64,000 bases of DNA from Streptomyces sp. CB01580 (GTDB lineage: Bacteria > Actinomycetota > Actinomycetes > Streptomycetales > Streptomycetaceae): assembly GCF_001905795.1 (NCBI RefSeq), contig NZ_LIXJ01000013.1, positions 124,001-188,000 of the forward strand, read 5' to 3'. Below the pieces are notes generated by a model. That model was not told where the DNA came from, did no database searches, and was given only the letters and a program-made list of their open reading frames with translations. The translations under genes and the position numbers were made by a program. Positions 1 to 8,783 of this stretch are shown piece after piece (position 1 is the stretch's first letter; each line of letters starts with the position of its first letter).

Positions 1-1
1 T

Positions 2-895
2 TCATGCTTTCTTGCCCTTCCGGCCGGTGAAGCGGGTGACGACGAAGGACAGCAGCGCGGCCGTGAGCGCCAGCAGGATGGACGCGGCCGCGGCGAGGCC
101 GTAGTCGTTGCGTTCGAAGGCCGCGGTGTACGCGTACATGTTCGGCGTCCAGGTGGAGGTGACGGCGGAGCCGGTCCCCTTGTTGAGGATCAGGGGCTCG
201 GTGAACAGCTGGAGCGAGCCGATGACCGTGAACAGCGCGACCATCACGACCGAGGCGCGGATCAGCGGCACCTTGATGCCGACCGCGATGCGCCAGGCAC
301 CGGCCCCGTCGACCGTCGCCGCTTCGAGGACGGAACGGTCGATGGCCTGCAGCGCGGCGTAGAAGATCACCATGTTGTAGCCGAGCCACTCCCACAGGGC
401 GATGTTCACGACGGAGGGGAGGGCGCCCTCGGGCGAGAAGAAGTCGAAGCCGAGTCCGCCGGACTCCATCGCGCTGACGACCGGGCTGAGCTGGGGCGTG
501 TAGAGGTAGACCCAGATCAGCGCGGCGATGATGCCGGGCACGGCGTGCGGCAGGAAGAGCGCGAGCTGGAAGAAGCGGCGGGCGCGGGCCAGCGCGGAGT
601 CCAGCAGGAGGGCGAGGGCGAGGGCCCCGATGAGCAGCAGCGGAATGTAGAACAGGCAGTATCCGAGGAGTACGCCGAAGCCCTCGCGGAACGCCCGGTC
701 GCCCAGGGCCGCCGTGTAGTTGTCGAGTCCGCTGAAGACGGTCTCGGTGCCGCCGAAGCCCAGGCCGGACTGCTTCTCGGTGAACAGGCTGAGCCAGACC
801 GCGTATCCGATCGGCAGCACCATGGCCACGGTGAACAGTACGAAGAAGGGCCCCAGCAGGATGGCGGCGGCTCTGGTCGTCCGGGCGTGCTTCAT
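2..895 (-). CDS. Sugar ABC transporter permease (MalF/UgpA type)
   Basis: A 297-residue inner-membrane subunit of a carbohydrate ABC importer. It begins with a long hydrophobic segment (about residues 11-37) and continues with several more. An EAA loop, the contact site for the ATPase, starts at residue 191 (E-A-A-T-V-D-G-A). Its ATG overlaps the TGA of the upstream binding-protein gene (ATGA at 892-895), so the two are probably translationally coupled. The stop codon lies at bases 2-4, so the gene is just complete. The usual second permease (MalG type) would lie beyond the left edge. The substrate cannot be read from the sequence. Confidence 0.93.
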   Translation of the reverse strand: MKHARTTRAAAILLGPFFVLFTVAMVLPIGYAVWLSLFTEKQSGLGFGGTETVFSGLDNYTAALGDRAFREGFGVLLGYCLFYIPLLLIGALALALLLDSALARARRFFQLALFLPHAVPGIIAALIWVYLYTPQLSPVVSAMESGGLGFDFFSPEGALPSVVNIALWEWLGYNMVIFYAALQAIDRSVLEAATVDGAGAWRIAVGIKVPLIRASVVMVALFTVIGSLQLFTEPLILNKGTGSAVTSTWTPNMYAYTAAFERNDYGLAAAASILLALTAALLSFVVTRFTGRKGKKA

Positions 896-2223
896 CAGCC
901 TGCGTCCTCGACCTTCAGACCGCGCTTCTTCAGCTCGGCGACCGTGGCGTCGTGCCCGGCCTTCACGGCGTCCTTGATGGTGGTGGAACCGCTGGCGACC
1001 TTGCCGAACTGGTCCTTCATGGTGGTGTTCGTGGTGCCGGTCGTCGGGCCCCAGTTCCAGTTCTGGCCGATCGACGCCGCGGCGCCCTCGAACACCTGGT
1101 AGATGTCCTCGCCGCCGTAGTAACCGGCGTCGAACGCCTTCTTCGCGACCGGGCGCAGTTCCGAAGCGGCCGGGAAGGCGCTGGAGGTGCCGGACTCGAT
1201 GCGGGCCTTGATGCCTTCCTCGGTGGTCGACATCCAGGTGGCGAACTCGACCGCGGCCTCGGCCTTCTTGCTGTTCTTGGTCACCGCGAAGGTGGAGCCG
1301 CCGAGCATGCCGCTGGCCGGCTTGCCGTCCCAGCTGGGCAGCGGGGCGACGGCCCACTTGCCGCTCTGCTCGGGCAGGGTGCCCTTGAGGACGCCCGCAC
1401 CCCAGGCCGCGCCGAGGTAGCCGACGGTGCCGCCGCTCTTGAGCGAGTTGGTCCACTCGGGGCTGAACGAGGCGTTCGAGCGGATCAGGTCGTCGTCGAG
1501 CATGCCCTGCCAGTAGTCGGCGACCTTGTTGGTGGCGGCGTCGGTCGTGCCGACCTTCCAGGTGTCGCCCTCGGGCTTGTACCACTGGGCACCGGCCTGC
1601 CAGGCCATCGCCTGGAACGTGGTCGGGTCGTCGGGGAAGAAGGTGCCGATCCGGGCCTTCTTGTCGGCCTTCTTGACCTTCTCGGCGGCCTTGCGGAAGT
1701 CGTCCCAGGTCTTGGGGACCTCGACGCCGAACTTCTCGAACAGGTCCTTGCGGTAGTAGAAGGCCTGCGGGGACGCGTCGAACGGGACGGCCCAGCTCTT
1801 CCCGCCCAGCGTGGTCAGTTCCACGGCCTGGGGGAGCAGCTTCTTCTTGATGTCGTCGGTGAAGTACTTCCCGATGTCCTGGAGCGCGCCCTGGCTGACG
1901 TACTCCGGGAGCTGCGGGTACTCGATGGAGACCAGGTCGGGGGCGTTGCCCGCCTTCACCGCGTTGGAGATCTTGGCGTAGCCGCCGGCGTTGCCGGACG
2001 GGATCTCCTCGTAGACCACCTTGATGTTCTTGTGCGAGGCGTTGAACGCGTCAACGACCTCCTTGGACCCCTTGGCCCAGCCCCAGAAGGTGATGCTGAC
2101 GGGCTTCCCGTCGCTTCCGGAGGCGGAACTGTCGTCACCGCTGCCGCCACAGGCCGTGAGAACGGCGAGGGCGGTGGCGGCGCCGACGACGGCGAGGGAC
2201 GTTCTGCTCGAACTGCGGCTCAC
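895..2223 (-). CDS. Extracellular sugar-binding lipoprotein of an ABC transporter
   Basis: A 442-residue solute-binding protein of family 1 (MalE/UgpB-like), first gene of the uptake operon. The N-terminus has Arg residues, a hydrophobic stretch and a lipobox L-T-A-C with the lipidated Cys at residue 25, followed by a Gly/Ser/Asp linker. The mature part has features of sugar-binding proteins (for example I-T-F-W-G-W near its start). The start is GTG at 2223, with AGGAG about 8 nt upstream. It would capture a sugar or oligosaccharide outside the membrane and deliver it to the permease encoded immediately downstream. The ligand is unknown; the neighbouring secreted beta-helix protein hints at a polysaccharide breakdown product. 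Confidence 0.94.
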   Translation of the reverse strand: MSRSSSRTSLAVVGAATALAVLTACGGSGDDSSASGSDGKPVSITFWGWAKGSKEVVDAFNASHKNIKVVYEEIPSGNAGGYAKISNAVKAGNAPDLVSIEYPQLPEYVSQGALQDIGKYFTDDIKKKLLPQAVELTTLGGKSWAVPFDASPQAFYYRKDLFEKFGVEVPKTWDDFRKAAEKVKKADKKARIGTFFPDDPTTFQAMAWQAGAQWYKPEGDTWKVGTTDAATNKVADYWQGMLDDDLIRSNASFSPEWTNSLKSGGTVGYLGAAWGAGVLKGTLPEQSGKWAVAPLPSWDGKPASGMLGGSTFAVTKNSKKAEAAVEFATWMSTTEEGIKARIESGTSSAFPAASELRPVAKKAFDAGYYGGEDIYQVFEGAAASIGQNWNWGPTTGTTNTTMKDQFGKVASGSTTIKDAVKAGHDATVAELKKRGLKVEDAG

Positions 2224-2265
2224 AGCGAGACTCCTGAACAGGCGACGACATTGGCGTTGGCCGAG

Positions 2266-2326
2266 ATCTTTCGACCAGCCGTGACCGAAGTCAAGAGCGA
2301 AAGAGCGATTGATCGAAAAAAGATCA
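2266..2326 (-). promoter_or_regulatory. Putative promoter and operator of the sugar ABC operon
   Basis: Reading the minus strand, TTGACT (plus 2289-2294) and AAAGAT (plus 2266-2271) are 17 nt apart, a reasonable -35/-10 pair about 40 nt upstream of the binding-protein start. An imperfect palindrome, TTGATCGAAAAAAGATCA (2309-2326), lies just upstream of the -35, and GATCTTTCGA overlaps the -10. The TGATCGAA core recurs in front of the nearby regulator gene, which suggests an operator. No start site has been measured. Confidence 0.45.
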
Positions 2327-2443
2327 GATACATTACGTATCGAAGCGGGCGGAATGTCGCGTGCTACGAACGGGTGAAGGGCGGGGGAACACCCGCCCGC
2401 CGTCTCCCGCCCCTCGGCCTTCCGCCTCGTGCCCGTGTCCGCC

Positions 2444-2497
2444 GCGTCCGTCGCGTCCGTCGCGTCCGTCGCGTCCGTCGTGTCCGTCGTGTCCGTC
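2444..2497. repeat. Six tandem 9-bp repeats (GYGTCCGTC)
   Basis: Four copies of GCGTCCGTC are followed by two of GTGTCCGTC, head to tail, in the 309-bp gap between the ABC operon promoter and the 3' end of the regulator gene. Apart from this array and the operon promoter, the gap shows no gene. Confidence 0.8.
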
Positions 2498-2532
2498 GTG
2501 TTGTCGTTCCCGCGTCTTCGACGTCGTCGTTC

Positions 2533-3624
2533 CTACGTCTCCGAGAGGGAGGCTCCGCAGGAGTCCCGGACCCTCAGCTGCGGCAGCAGCGTCAGGTGCC
2601 GCCGGGGCGTGCCCGAGCTCCGGCCGAGCCGTTCCACCAGCAGCTCCGTCGCGTGACGGCCCACATCGCGCTTGGGCGGTGCCACCGCCGTGAGCGGGGT
2701 GTCCGCGAGCCCCGCGACCTCGTCGTCGTAGGCGATCAGCGCCAGGTCGTCCGGCACCCGCACGTCCAGTTCGGCCAGGCGCTGCATCACCTGGATCGCG
2801 TCCACGTCGTTGTGGACCAGTGCCGCCGTCGCCACTCCCGAGGTGACCGCTTCGCGCAGCGCCTGCACGGCCTCCTCGAACGCCTCCGGCGCGAGTTCGG
2901 CGGGGACGGAGTCGATCACGTCCTGAGGCGGGCGCAGCCCGAGCACGTCGAGGGCCTCCGCGTACCCGGACCGCACCGCCACCGCGGTCGGGGAGTCGGC
3001 GCGGGCCATCAGCAGCGGCGCCCCGTGCCCGAGGCCCACCAGGTGGCGCATGGCGAGCAGCACCCCGTACGCGTGGTCCGAGCAGACCCGGTCCAGGCCG
3101 TCGAGCGGGGAGCCCGCGGCGGGCCTGCGCTCCAGCAGGACGGTCGGCACCGGCAGCGAGGCGATCCAGTCGCCGAACGCGGCGGGGTCGCCAGGGTGCT
3201 GCCAGCCCGGCGCGATCAGCAGCCCCTCGGCGCCCGCGGCGAGCAGGCCCTCGGTACGGGCCTGGTCCTCCTGCGGGCGGTAGTCGGAGATCCGCAGGAT
3301 CAGCCGGGCGCCCGCCTGGCCGGCGGCCTCGTGGGCGCCGCGGATCACCTCGGCGAAGTAGTACGTCGACGAGGGCGCGAGCATGCCCAGGACCAGGCCG
3401 TTGCCCCCGGTCCCCGCGGCGGGGGCGGGGGTGGCGTCGCGCGGCCAGGACACCGAACCGTGCACCCGGTCGAGCAGGCCCCGGCCGGCCAGCTCCTCCA
3501 CGTCCCGGCGCGCGGTGACGGGGGAGACCCCCAGCTGTGTGGCCAGGTCCGAGACCCGGGCCGAGCCCCGTTGCCGGACCAGGGCCAGCAGGCGGTCATG
3601 ACGTTCAGCAGCACTTTCGCGCAC
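2533..3624 (-). CDS. DeoR-type HTH / LacI-type sensor transcriptional regulator
   Basis: A 363-residue regulator with an unusual domain pair. Residues about 7-60 form a DeoR/GntR-like winged helix with the motif V-S-P-V-T-A-R-R-D-V-E-E-L. Residues about 75-360 form a LacI-type periplasmic-binding-like sensor (V-L-G-M-L-A-P near its start). The start is GTG at 3624. It lies between a sugar ABC operon and a secreted beta-helix protein, so it is probably a sugar-responsive repressor of both and of itself. Shared TGATCGAA sites at 2309-2326 and 3705-3730 support this. Ligand unknown. Confidence 0.88.
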   Translation of the reverse strand: MRESAAERHDRLLALVRQRGSARVSDLATQLGVSPVTARRDVEELAGRGLLDRVHGSVSWPRDATPAPAAGTGGNGLVLGMLAPSSTYYFAEVIRGAHEAAGQAGARLILRISDYRPQEDQARTEGLLAAGAEGLLIAPGWQHPGDPAAFGDWIASLPVPTVLLERRPAAGSPLDGLDRVCSDHAYGVLLAMRHLVGLGHGAPLLMARADSPTAVAVRSGYAEALDVLGLRPPQDVIDSVPAELAPEAFEEAVQALREAVTSGVATAALVHNDVDAIQVMQRLAELDVRVPDDLALIAYDDEVAGLADTPLTAVAPPKRDVGRHATELLVERLGRSSGTPRRHLTLLPQLRVRDSCGASLSET

Positions 3625-3704
3625 GGCGGCAGTCCCCTCGCAGTGTTGTGGCCCGACCTCCGGACCGGCCGGTGCCGGAGCCGTTGTCCGACCCTAGACC
3701 AACG

Positions 3705-3730
3705 TGATCGAACGATGGGAGTTTCGATCA
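3705..3730. promoter_or_regulatory. Inverted repeat, candidate operator of the DeoR/LacI regulator
   Basis: TGATCGAA (3705-3712) and its exact inverted copy TTCGATCA (3723-3730) are separated by 10 nt, about 80-105 bp upstream of the regulator start. The same half-site occurs upstream of the sugar-binding protein gene at 2309-2326. Confidence 0.5.
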
Positions 3731-3920
3731 TTCAAACGCGATCCATTGACGTTCAATCAATCCAAGTCCAGGATTCCGGGCAGTCCGAGTCCGGGATTCC
3801 GGCAGGTCCGAGCCCGGTTGTCCGGTGGCGCCGATTCGTCCTGCCCGGATTCCTCCGACCATCGACCCGCTCCGTTCCCGCTCCGTTCCCGTTCCTGAGC
3901 CCGGTCCCGATCCCGGACCT

Positions 3921-4064
3921 GATCATTCGTCCGTCCTCGGTCGTCCGCCCTCGATCGTCCGTCCTCGATCGTTCGCCCCGACCGCTCGTTCCGGCCGTTC
4001 GTTCGACCTGATCGTTCGTCCGGCCCCGTTCCCAACCGATCGTCCGTTCCCAACCGATCGTCCG
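3921..4064. repeat. Cluster of six GATCRTYCG repeats
   Basis: GATC(A/G)T(T/C)CG occurs at 3921, 3953, 3967, 4010, 4038 and 4056 in the 466-bp gap between the regulator and the beta-helix gene. The last two lie in an 18-bp tandem duplication (around 4029-4064). Spacing is irregular. The repeats resemble the GATCGAA half-sites nearby but differ at the end. They could be degenerate binding sites or simple-sequence drift. No gene is visible in this gap. Confidence 0.55.
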
Positions 4065-4090
4065 ATCTTGACAGTTCGTACGGAGGAATT

Positions 4091-5617
4091 GTGAGTCATC
4101 GCGTCACCGCTGCCGCGCTCGCGGCCCTGACGGCCGCCGGCCTGACCGTCGTCGGCCAGGGCGCCGCGCAGGCCGCGCCCAACGGCCGTACCTACCACGT
4201 CGACTGCGCCGCCGATCCGGCCGGCGCCACCGGCGGCAGGCAGCATCCCTGGACCACGCTGGCCGAGGCCAACGCGCACACCTACGGCCCCGGTGACCGG
4301 CTGCTCTTCAAGCGCGGTACCACCTGCACCGGCACCCTCGCCCCCGAGGGCGCCGGTTCCGCCCGTGCCCCGTTCACCATCGCCGACTACGGCAATGCCC
4401 CGGACCGCGCCAGGCTCGACGGAGCGGGCGCCCACGACGTCGTCCTGCTCGCCAACACGCAGTACGTGCACCTCAAGGCGCTGGAGATCACCAACGCAGA
4501 CAACCCCGGCAGCGAGCGCAACGGCGTCCGCCTGCGCCTCACCGACTACGGTGTCGCCCGCGGCTTCGTCGTCTCCGGGCTCTACATCCACGACGTGCGC
4601 GGCGGCGACTACAAGACGCTCACGGGCTCCAGCGCGATCCAGATCGCCGTCGAGGGAACCGCGAAGGCCGGCTGGTACGACGGCCTGGACATCGCCCACA
4701 ACCGCATCGAGGACGTCGACCGCGAGGGCATCTACTTCAAGTCGACCTTCTCCAAGCGCGATCTGGTCGGCCAGCAGCAGGACCCGAACGTCTACCCGGG
4801 CGAGTGGACGCCCAGCACCGGCGTCCGCATCCACCACAACACGCTGAGGTCCCTGGCCGGTGACGGCATGAAGCTCGACACCACCAGCGGGGCCCGTGTC
4901 GACCACAACCGGATCGACGGCTTCCAGCTGCGCTCGCCCTCGGCCAACGCGGGCATCTGGACCTTCAACACCGACGACACGCTCATCGAGTACAACGAGG
5001 TCTCGGGCGGCGGGAACACCCACGACGGGATGTCCTTCGACGCCGACGGCGCCTCGCGGAACACGGTCTTCCAGTACAACAACAGCCACGACAACAAGGG
5101 CGGCTTCCTGCTGATCTGCCCGTACAGCGGCGCCAAGACGGTCGGCACGGTCGCCCGCTACAACGTCAGCCGCAACGACGGTGCCCGCCTGATCCAGAAC
5201 TGCTGGGGCCCGATCCTCGACACGAGGATCTACAACAACACCTTCCACAACAAGGAGCAGATCCCCGGATACCTCGTCCAGGACGACGCCGGCAGCCCCG
5301 CCACCACCCAGCACGAACTGTCCATCCGCAACAACGTCTTCGTGAGCGAGGGCACCGGAGGCTACGCCTTCAAGAACCCGACGCCCGGGCTCTCCTTCGA
5401 CCACAACGCCTTCTACGGCATCGACATGACCCGCCCCGACCCCGGCGGCATCACGGCCGACCCGAAGCTCCGGGCCGACTTCCGCCTCGGCGCGGGATCG
5501 CCCGCCCTCGCCGCCGGAGCCGTCATCGAGGACAACGGCGGCAAGGACTACTTCGGCAACAAGCTGAAGCCCGGCGCTCCGAACATCGGCGCCTACGCGG
5601 GCCACGGGGTGCGCTGA
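4091..5617 (+). CDS. Secreted right-handed parallel beta-helix protein
   Basis: 508 residues. An N-terminal signal peptide with likely cleavage after A-Q-A (residue 28) is followed by a repeat-rich body. Recurrent N-N and H-N-x-I/F patterns (for example I-H-H-N-T-L, V-D-H-N-R-I, I-R-N-N-V-F) are typical of right-handed beta-helix folds found in pectate, alginate and other polysaccharide lyases or hydrolases. The start is GTG at 4091, preceded by GGAGG at 4082-4086. It probably acts outside the cell on a polysaccharide, feeding sugars to the adjacent ABC importer. I cannot assign a polysaccharide-lyase or hydrolase family by eye, and catalytic activity is not certain. Confidence 0.8.
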   Translation: MSHRVTAAALAALTAAGLTVVGQGAAQAAPNGRTYHVDCAADPAGATGGRQHPWTTLAEANAHTYGPGDRLLFKRGTTCTGTLAPEGAGSARAPFTIADYGNAPDRARLDGAGAHDVVLLANTQYVHLKALEITNADNPGSERNGVRLRLTDYGVARGFVVSGLYIHDVRGGDYKTLTGSSAIQIAVEGTAKAGWYDGLDIAHNRIEDVDREGIYFKSTFSKRDLVGQQQDPNVYPGEWTPSTGVRIHHNTLRSLAGDGMKLDTTSGARVDHNRIDGFQLRSPSANAGIWTFNTDDTLIEYNEVSGGGNTHDGMSFDADGASRNTVFQYNNSHDNKGGFLLICPYSGAKTVGTVARYNVSRNDGARLIQNCWGPILDTRIYNNTFHNKEQIPGYLVQDDAGSPATTQHELSIRNNVFVSEGTGGYAFKNPTPGLSFDHNAFYGIDMTRPDPGGITADPKLRADFRLGAGSPALAAGAVIEDNGGKDYFGNKLKPGAPNIGAYAGHGVR

Positions 5618-5693
5618 ACCCCCTCCCGGAACCGGATCCCGCCGTCCCGGAACCGGATCCCGTCGTCGCACGGTGGACGGTGGTCCGACGACA

Positions 5694-5734
5694 CGGCCCG
5701 TCAGGCCACCACCCCTCCGGTGCCTGACGGGCCG
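5694..5734 (+). terminator. Intrinsic terminator after the beta-helix gene
   Basis: A perfect 13-bp stem (5694-5706 with 5722-5734) with a 15-nt loop lies about 75 bp after the stop codon. No long T-run follows, as is usual in Streptomyces. Upstream of it, an 18-bp sequence is directly repeated (5624-5641 and 5645-5662). Confidence 0.75.
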
Positions 5735-5866
5735 ACATGCCCCCTCCCCGGAAACGGAGTCCCCCGGCCGGGCGACCGCGTGACCGGGAGGCCCGTGACC
5801 GGGAACCGCGCAGCCGGCTCCCCGCCGTCGGGCGATCCGGTAACAGGCTCGCGGGGGACCGTTCGC

Positions 5867-6640
5867 TCACTGGGGTCCGTACTTGCGGCCCGTCTTGGAG
5901 GCGGCCCCTCCGAGCAGGCCGCGCGGCGTCAGCCTCACGACCCCCATCAGCGCCTTGTACCGCGGGTCCGGCACCGACAGGGACTTGCCGCGCGCCAGGT
6001 CCGCCAGCGCCGCCGCCACCAGTTTGTCGGCGTCCAGCCACATCCAGCCGGGGATGTTGCCGGTCCCCATCCCGGCCCGCTGGTGGAACTCCGTGCGTAC
6101 GAAACCCGGGCACAGCGCCATCAGCCGCACCCCCGAACCGGCCAGGTCCTTCGCCGCGCCCTGGGTGAACTGCACGACCCATGCCTTGGACGCGCCGTAC
6201 GTCCCACGCGGCACGAACGCCGCCACCGAGGCCACGTTGACGACCCCGCCCCGTCCGCGCTCCCGCATCCCGGTCACGGCGGCCGAGGTCAGTCGCAGTA
6301 CCGCCTCGCAGTGCACCTTGAGCATGTTCAGCTCGTCGGCCATGGGCACTTCCAGGTAGCGGCCCTTGTTCCCGAACCCGGCGTTGTTGACCAGCAGGTC
6401 AACCGGATGCTGACGGTCCGCCAAGCGTTCCTCGACCGTCTCGATCCCCTTGTCCTCGGACAGGTCGGCCCGCAGCACCTCGGCCTCGATGCCGTGCCGG
6501 TCGTGCAGTTCGGTCGCCTGCTCGCGCAGTCGCTCGGCGTCGCGCGCCACCAGCACCAGGTTGTGTCCGTCGGCCGCCAGCCGCCGCGCGAACGCGGCGC
6601 CGATACCCGCGGTCGCGCCCGTAATCAGTGCAGTCGTCAT
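5867..6640 (-). CDS. SDR-family NAD(P)-dependent oxidoreductase
   Basis: A 257-residue classical short-chain dehydrogenase/reductase. The cofactor motif T-G-A-T-A-G-I-G lies near residues 8-15, N-N-A-G in the middle, and the catalytic Y-x-x-x-K as Y-G-A-S-K. I chose the ATG at 6640 because the Rossmann strand then starts at residue 3, as in most SDRs; an in-frame ATG 33 nt upstream is less likely. The substrate is unknown. The gene stands alone, convergent with the beta-helix gene and 142 bp from the MOSC gene on the same strand. Confidence 0.9.
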   Translation of the reverse strand: MTTALITGATAGIGAAFARRLAADGHNLVLVARDAERLREQATELHDRHGIEAEVLRADLSEDKGIETVEERLADRQHPVDLLVNNAGFGNKGRYLEVPMADELNMLKVHCEAVLRLTSAAVTGMRERGRGGVVNVASVAAFVPRGTYGASKAWVVQFTQGAAKDLAGSGVRLMALCPGFVRTEFHQRAGMGTGNIPGWMWLDADKLVAAALADLARGKSLSVPDPRYKALMGVVRLTPRGLLGGAASKTGRKYGPQ

Positions 6641-6782
6641 GGGCGGCACGTTAGTGCCTGTCCGCCGGATCATGGCCGGACGGTGACCCGGACGGCGCCT
6701 CGATCCGGGTCGGGCCGCCCACAGAAGCGCGGTCCGGACCGGCCCCCGGACCGATGTCCGGCTCGCCGTCCGGGCCCCGTGC

Positions 6783-7472
6783 TCACCCGGCCGCCGAACC
6801 CTGCTCCCCGTGCCCCTGTCCGACGTACTTCAGGGCGGCGCGCAGGGTCTCCGGATGCAGCGCGTCGCGGGCCGCGAGCAGCCGGGGCAGCAGTTCGCGC
6901 CGGGTCGTCGACGCCTGGAACTCCATCCGTACGGTGACGTCGTGGCCGGGCCGGTGCACGATCTCGACCGGGTCCCCGGCACGGATCTCGCCCGGCGCGA
7001 TCACCCGCAGGTACGCGCCCGGGGCGGCCGCCCGCGTGAACCGCTTGACCCAGCCCTTCTCGCCGAGGTGCCCGGCGAACGTGCGGCAGGGGATCCGGCT
7101 CGACGCGACCTCCAGCACCAGGTCGGGGCCTATCCTCCAGCGCTCCCCGATCCTCGCGCCGTTCACGTCCACCCCACTGGTCGTGAGGTTCTCGCCGAAC
7201 GTGCCGTTGGGCAGCGGGCGGCCGGTCTCCCGTTCCCAGACGTCCAGCTCCTCGCGGCCGAAGGCGTACACGGCCTGGTCGGAGCCGCCGTGATGGCGCA
7301 GGTCGCACACCGCGTCCCCGACCAGGCCGCTGCCGCCGGTGCCCTTGGGGCCGGGGTCGAGGACACGCACCGGACCGTCGACCGGCCGCTTGCCGATGCC
7401 GGTCGCTCCGCCCGGGGCGTCGGTGTGGGCGACGATCCTGGGCCGTCCCACGTTCACGCTCAGCACCTTCAT
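6783..7472 (-). CDS. MOSC domain protein (YiiM-like)
   Basis: A 229-residue protein whose body matches stand-alone MOSC proteins: V-L-S-V-N-V-G at the start, H-H-G-G-S-D-Q-A-V-Y, a G-x-F-G-E-N-L-T sequence, and C-R-T-F as the conserved Cys segment. MOSC proteins bind molybdenum cofactor and deliver it or reduce N-hydroxylated compounds. The ATG at 7472 gives the standard N-terminus; longer in-frame starts upstream would add a low-complexity Arg-rich extension. It is divergent from the LysR gene, with 212 bp between the two starts. Confidence 0.88.
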   Translation of the reverse strand: MKVLSVNVGRPRIVAHTDAPGGATGIGKRPVDGPVRVLDPGPKGTGGSGLVGDAVCDLRHHGGSDQAVYAFGREELDVWERETGRPLPNGTFGENLTTSGVDVNGARIGERWRIGPDLVLEVASSRIPCRTFAGHLGEKGWVKRFTRAAAPGAYLRVIAPGEIRAGDPVEIVHRPGHDVTVRMEFQASTTRRELLPRLLAARDALHPETLRAALKYVGQGHGEQGSAAG

Positions 7473-7684
7473 CGGCCTGCCACCGCCCCTTCGCCGCCTC
7501 TTCATGTTTTTTCCGCTCCGGGGCACCTCTTCCGCCCCGGGCCTTCGCTCCCCGCCGTCCCGCCCCACCAGGGCCGCGCACAGGGTGCGCACCGGATGCG
7601 CCTCGGGCGAGGTCGTAACCGTCCCGTCCCAAAGGTACACCTGGGCAATTAGCGCCTCTCCCAAGAGTTGCTTATGGTTGAGGG

Positions 7685-8575
7685 GTGATCGAAGCCCGTC
7701 ACCTCCGTGTTCTGCGCGCCGTGGCCGCCACCGGCTCGTTCTCCGCCGCGGCCCGCGAACTGGGCTGCACCCAGCCCGCGGTCAGCCAGCAGATGAAGGC
7801 CCTGGAGTCCTCGGCCGGGACCACGCTGCTGATCCGCACCGGACGCGAGATGCGGCTCACGCAGGCGGGCGAGGCCCTCGTCCGGCATGCCTCGGGCATC
7901 CTGGCCGGGCTCACCGCCGCGGAGGAGGAGGTCGCCGCGATCGCCGGGCTGCGAGCCGGCCGGGTCCGGCTCGTCTCGTTCCCCAGCGGCAGTTCCACCC
8001 TGGTGCCCGGGGCCCTCGCGGCACTGCGCGCGGCCCATCCCGGCACCCGGGTCTCCCTGGTCGAGGCCGAGCCGCCGCGTTCGGTCGAGATGCTGCGCGA
8101 GGGCGACTGCGACATCGCGCTGGCATTCCGCTACGGCGCTCCGGGCGCCGAATGGGAGGACCTGGTCGTGCGTCCGCTCCTCACCGACCGGCTGATCGGC
8201 CTGGTCCCCGAGGCGCACCGGCTGTCCGGTACGGGGGCGGTCACCATCGCCGAGCTGGCCGAGGAGTCGTGGATCGCCGGCTGTCCGCGCTGCCGGCGCC
8301 AGTTGGTGGAGGTCTGCGAGGAGGCGGGCTTCACGCCCCGGATCGATTTCGCCACCGACGACTACCCCGCGGTCGTCGGCCTGGTGGGGGCCGGGCTCGG
8401 GGTGGCGGTGCTGCCGGAACTGGCGATCGAGTCGGTACGCACCAAGGGGGTCCGCACCGTCACGGTCGAACCGGCCGTCGAGCGCGAGATCGTCGCCCTG
8501 ACCCTCCCCGACCTGGCGCAGGTGCCCGCCGTGGCGGCCACGCTGGACCGGCTGTCCCTGGCGGCCGCCCGCTGA
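7685..8575 (+). CDS. LysR-family transcriptional regulator
   Basis: 296 residues. The winged helix is at the extreme N-terminus (H-L-R-V-L-R-A-V, then S-F-S-A-A-A-R-E-L-G, T-Q-P-A-V-S-Q-Q). It is followed by a periplasmic-binding-like effector domain. The start is GTG at 7685. LysR regulators often control a divergent neighbour, so the MOSC gene is the first candidate target. The effector is unknown. Confidence 0.92.
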   Translation: MIEARHLRVLRAVAATGSFSAAARELGCTQPAVSQQMKALESSAGTTLLIRTGREMRLTQAGEALVRHASGILAGLTAAEEEVAAIAGLRAGRVRLVSFPSGSSTLVPGALAALRAAHPGTRVSLVEAEPPRSVEMLREGDCDIALAFRYGAPGAEWEDLVVRPLLTDRLIGLVPEAHRLSGTGAVTIAELAEESWIAGCPRCRRQLVEVCEEAGFTPRIDFATDDYPAVVGLVGAGLGVAVLPELAIESVRTKGVRTVTVEPAVEREIVALTLPDLAQVPAVAATLDRLSLAAAR

Positions 8576-8783
8576 CCGGGGTACCGCCCGTGACCCGCCC
8601 GCAGGCCGGGCGCTGCCCCTGACGCGGCGCGGGAGGCCGCACGTGTGACCGGTGCCGGGGGCCCGGGTGGCTCGGAAGCGTGCGCGACCCGGCGCGGGGC
8701 CTGCCTGTGACCCGGCCTCCCTCGGTGGTCGGGTGGTGATGAAGAAACGTTATTTGCTTTATGGACCGTGCGGGCCGCCGGGA

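Noticed and set aside
2444..2497. CRISPR-like array
   Set aside because: The units are 9-bp head-to-tail repeats with no spacers, and no cas genes are present; simple tandem repeat.
952..4011. Very long open frames antisense to known genes (several over 1000 codons across the window)
   Set aside because: In GC-rich DNA the frame opposite a real gene often lacks stops. Their translations are Arg/Gly/Ala-rich without domains, while the overlapping frames are clear genes.
4068..4073. Perfect TTGACA as a -35 for the beta-helix gene
   Set aside because: Only 17 nt separate it from the GTG start, so a -10 would fall inside the coding sequence and the ribosome-binding site would lie upstream of the transcript start.
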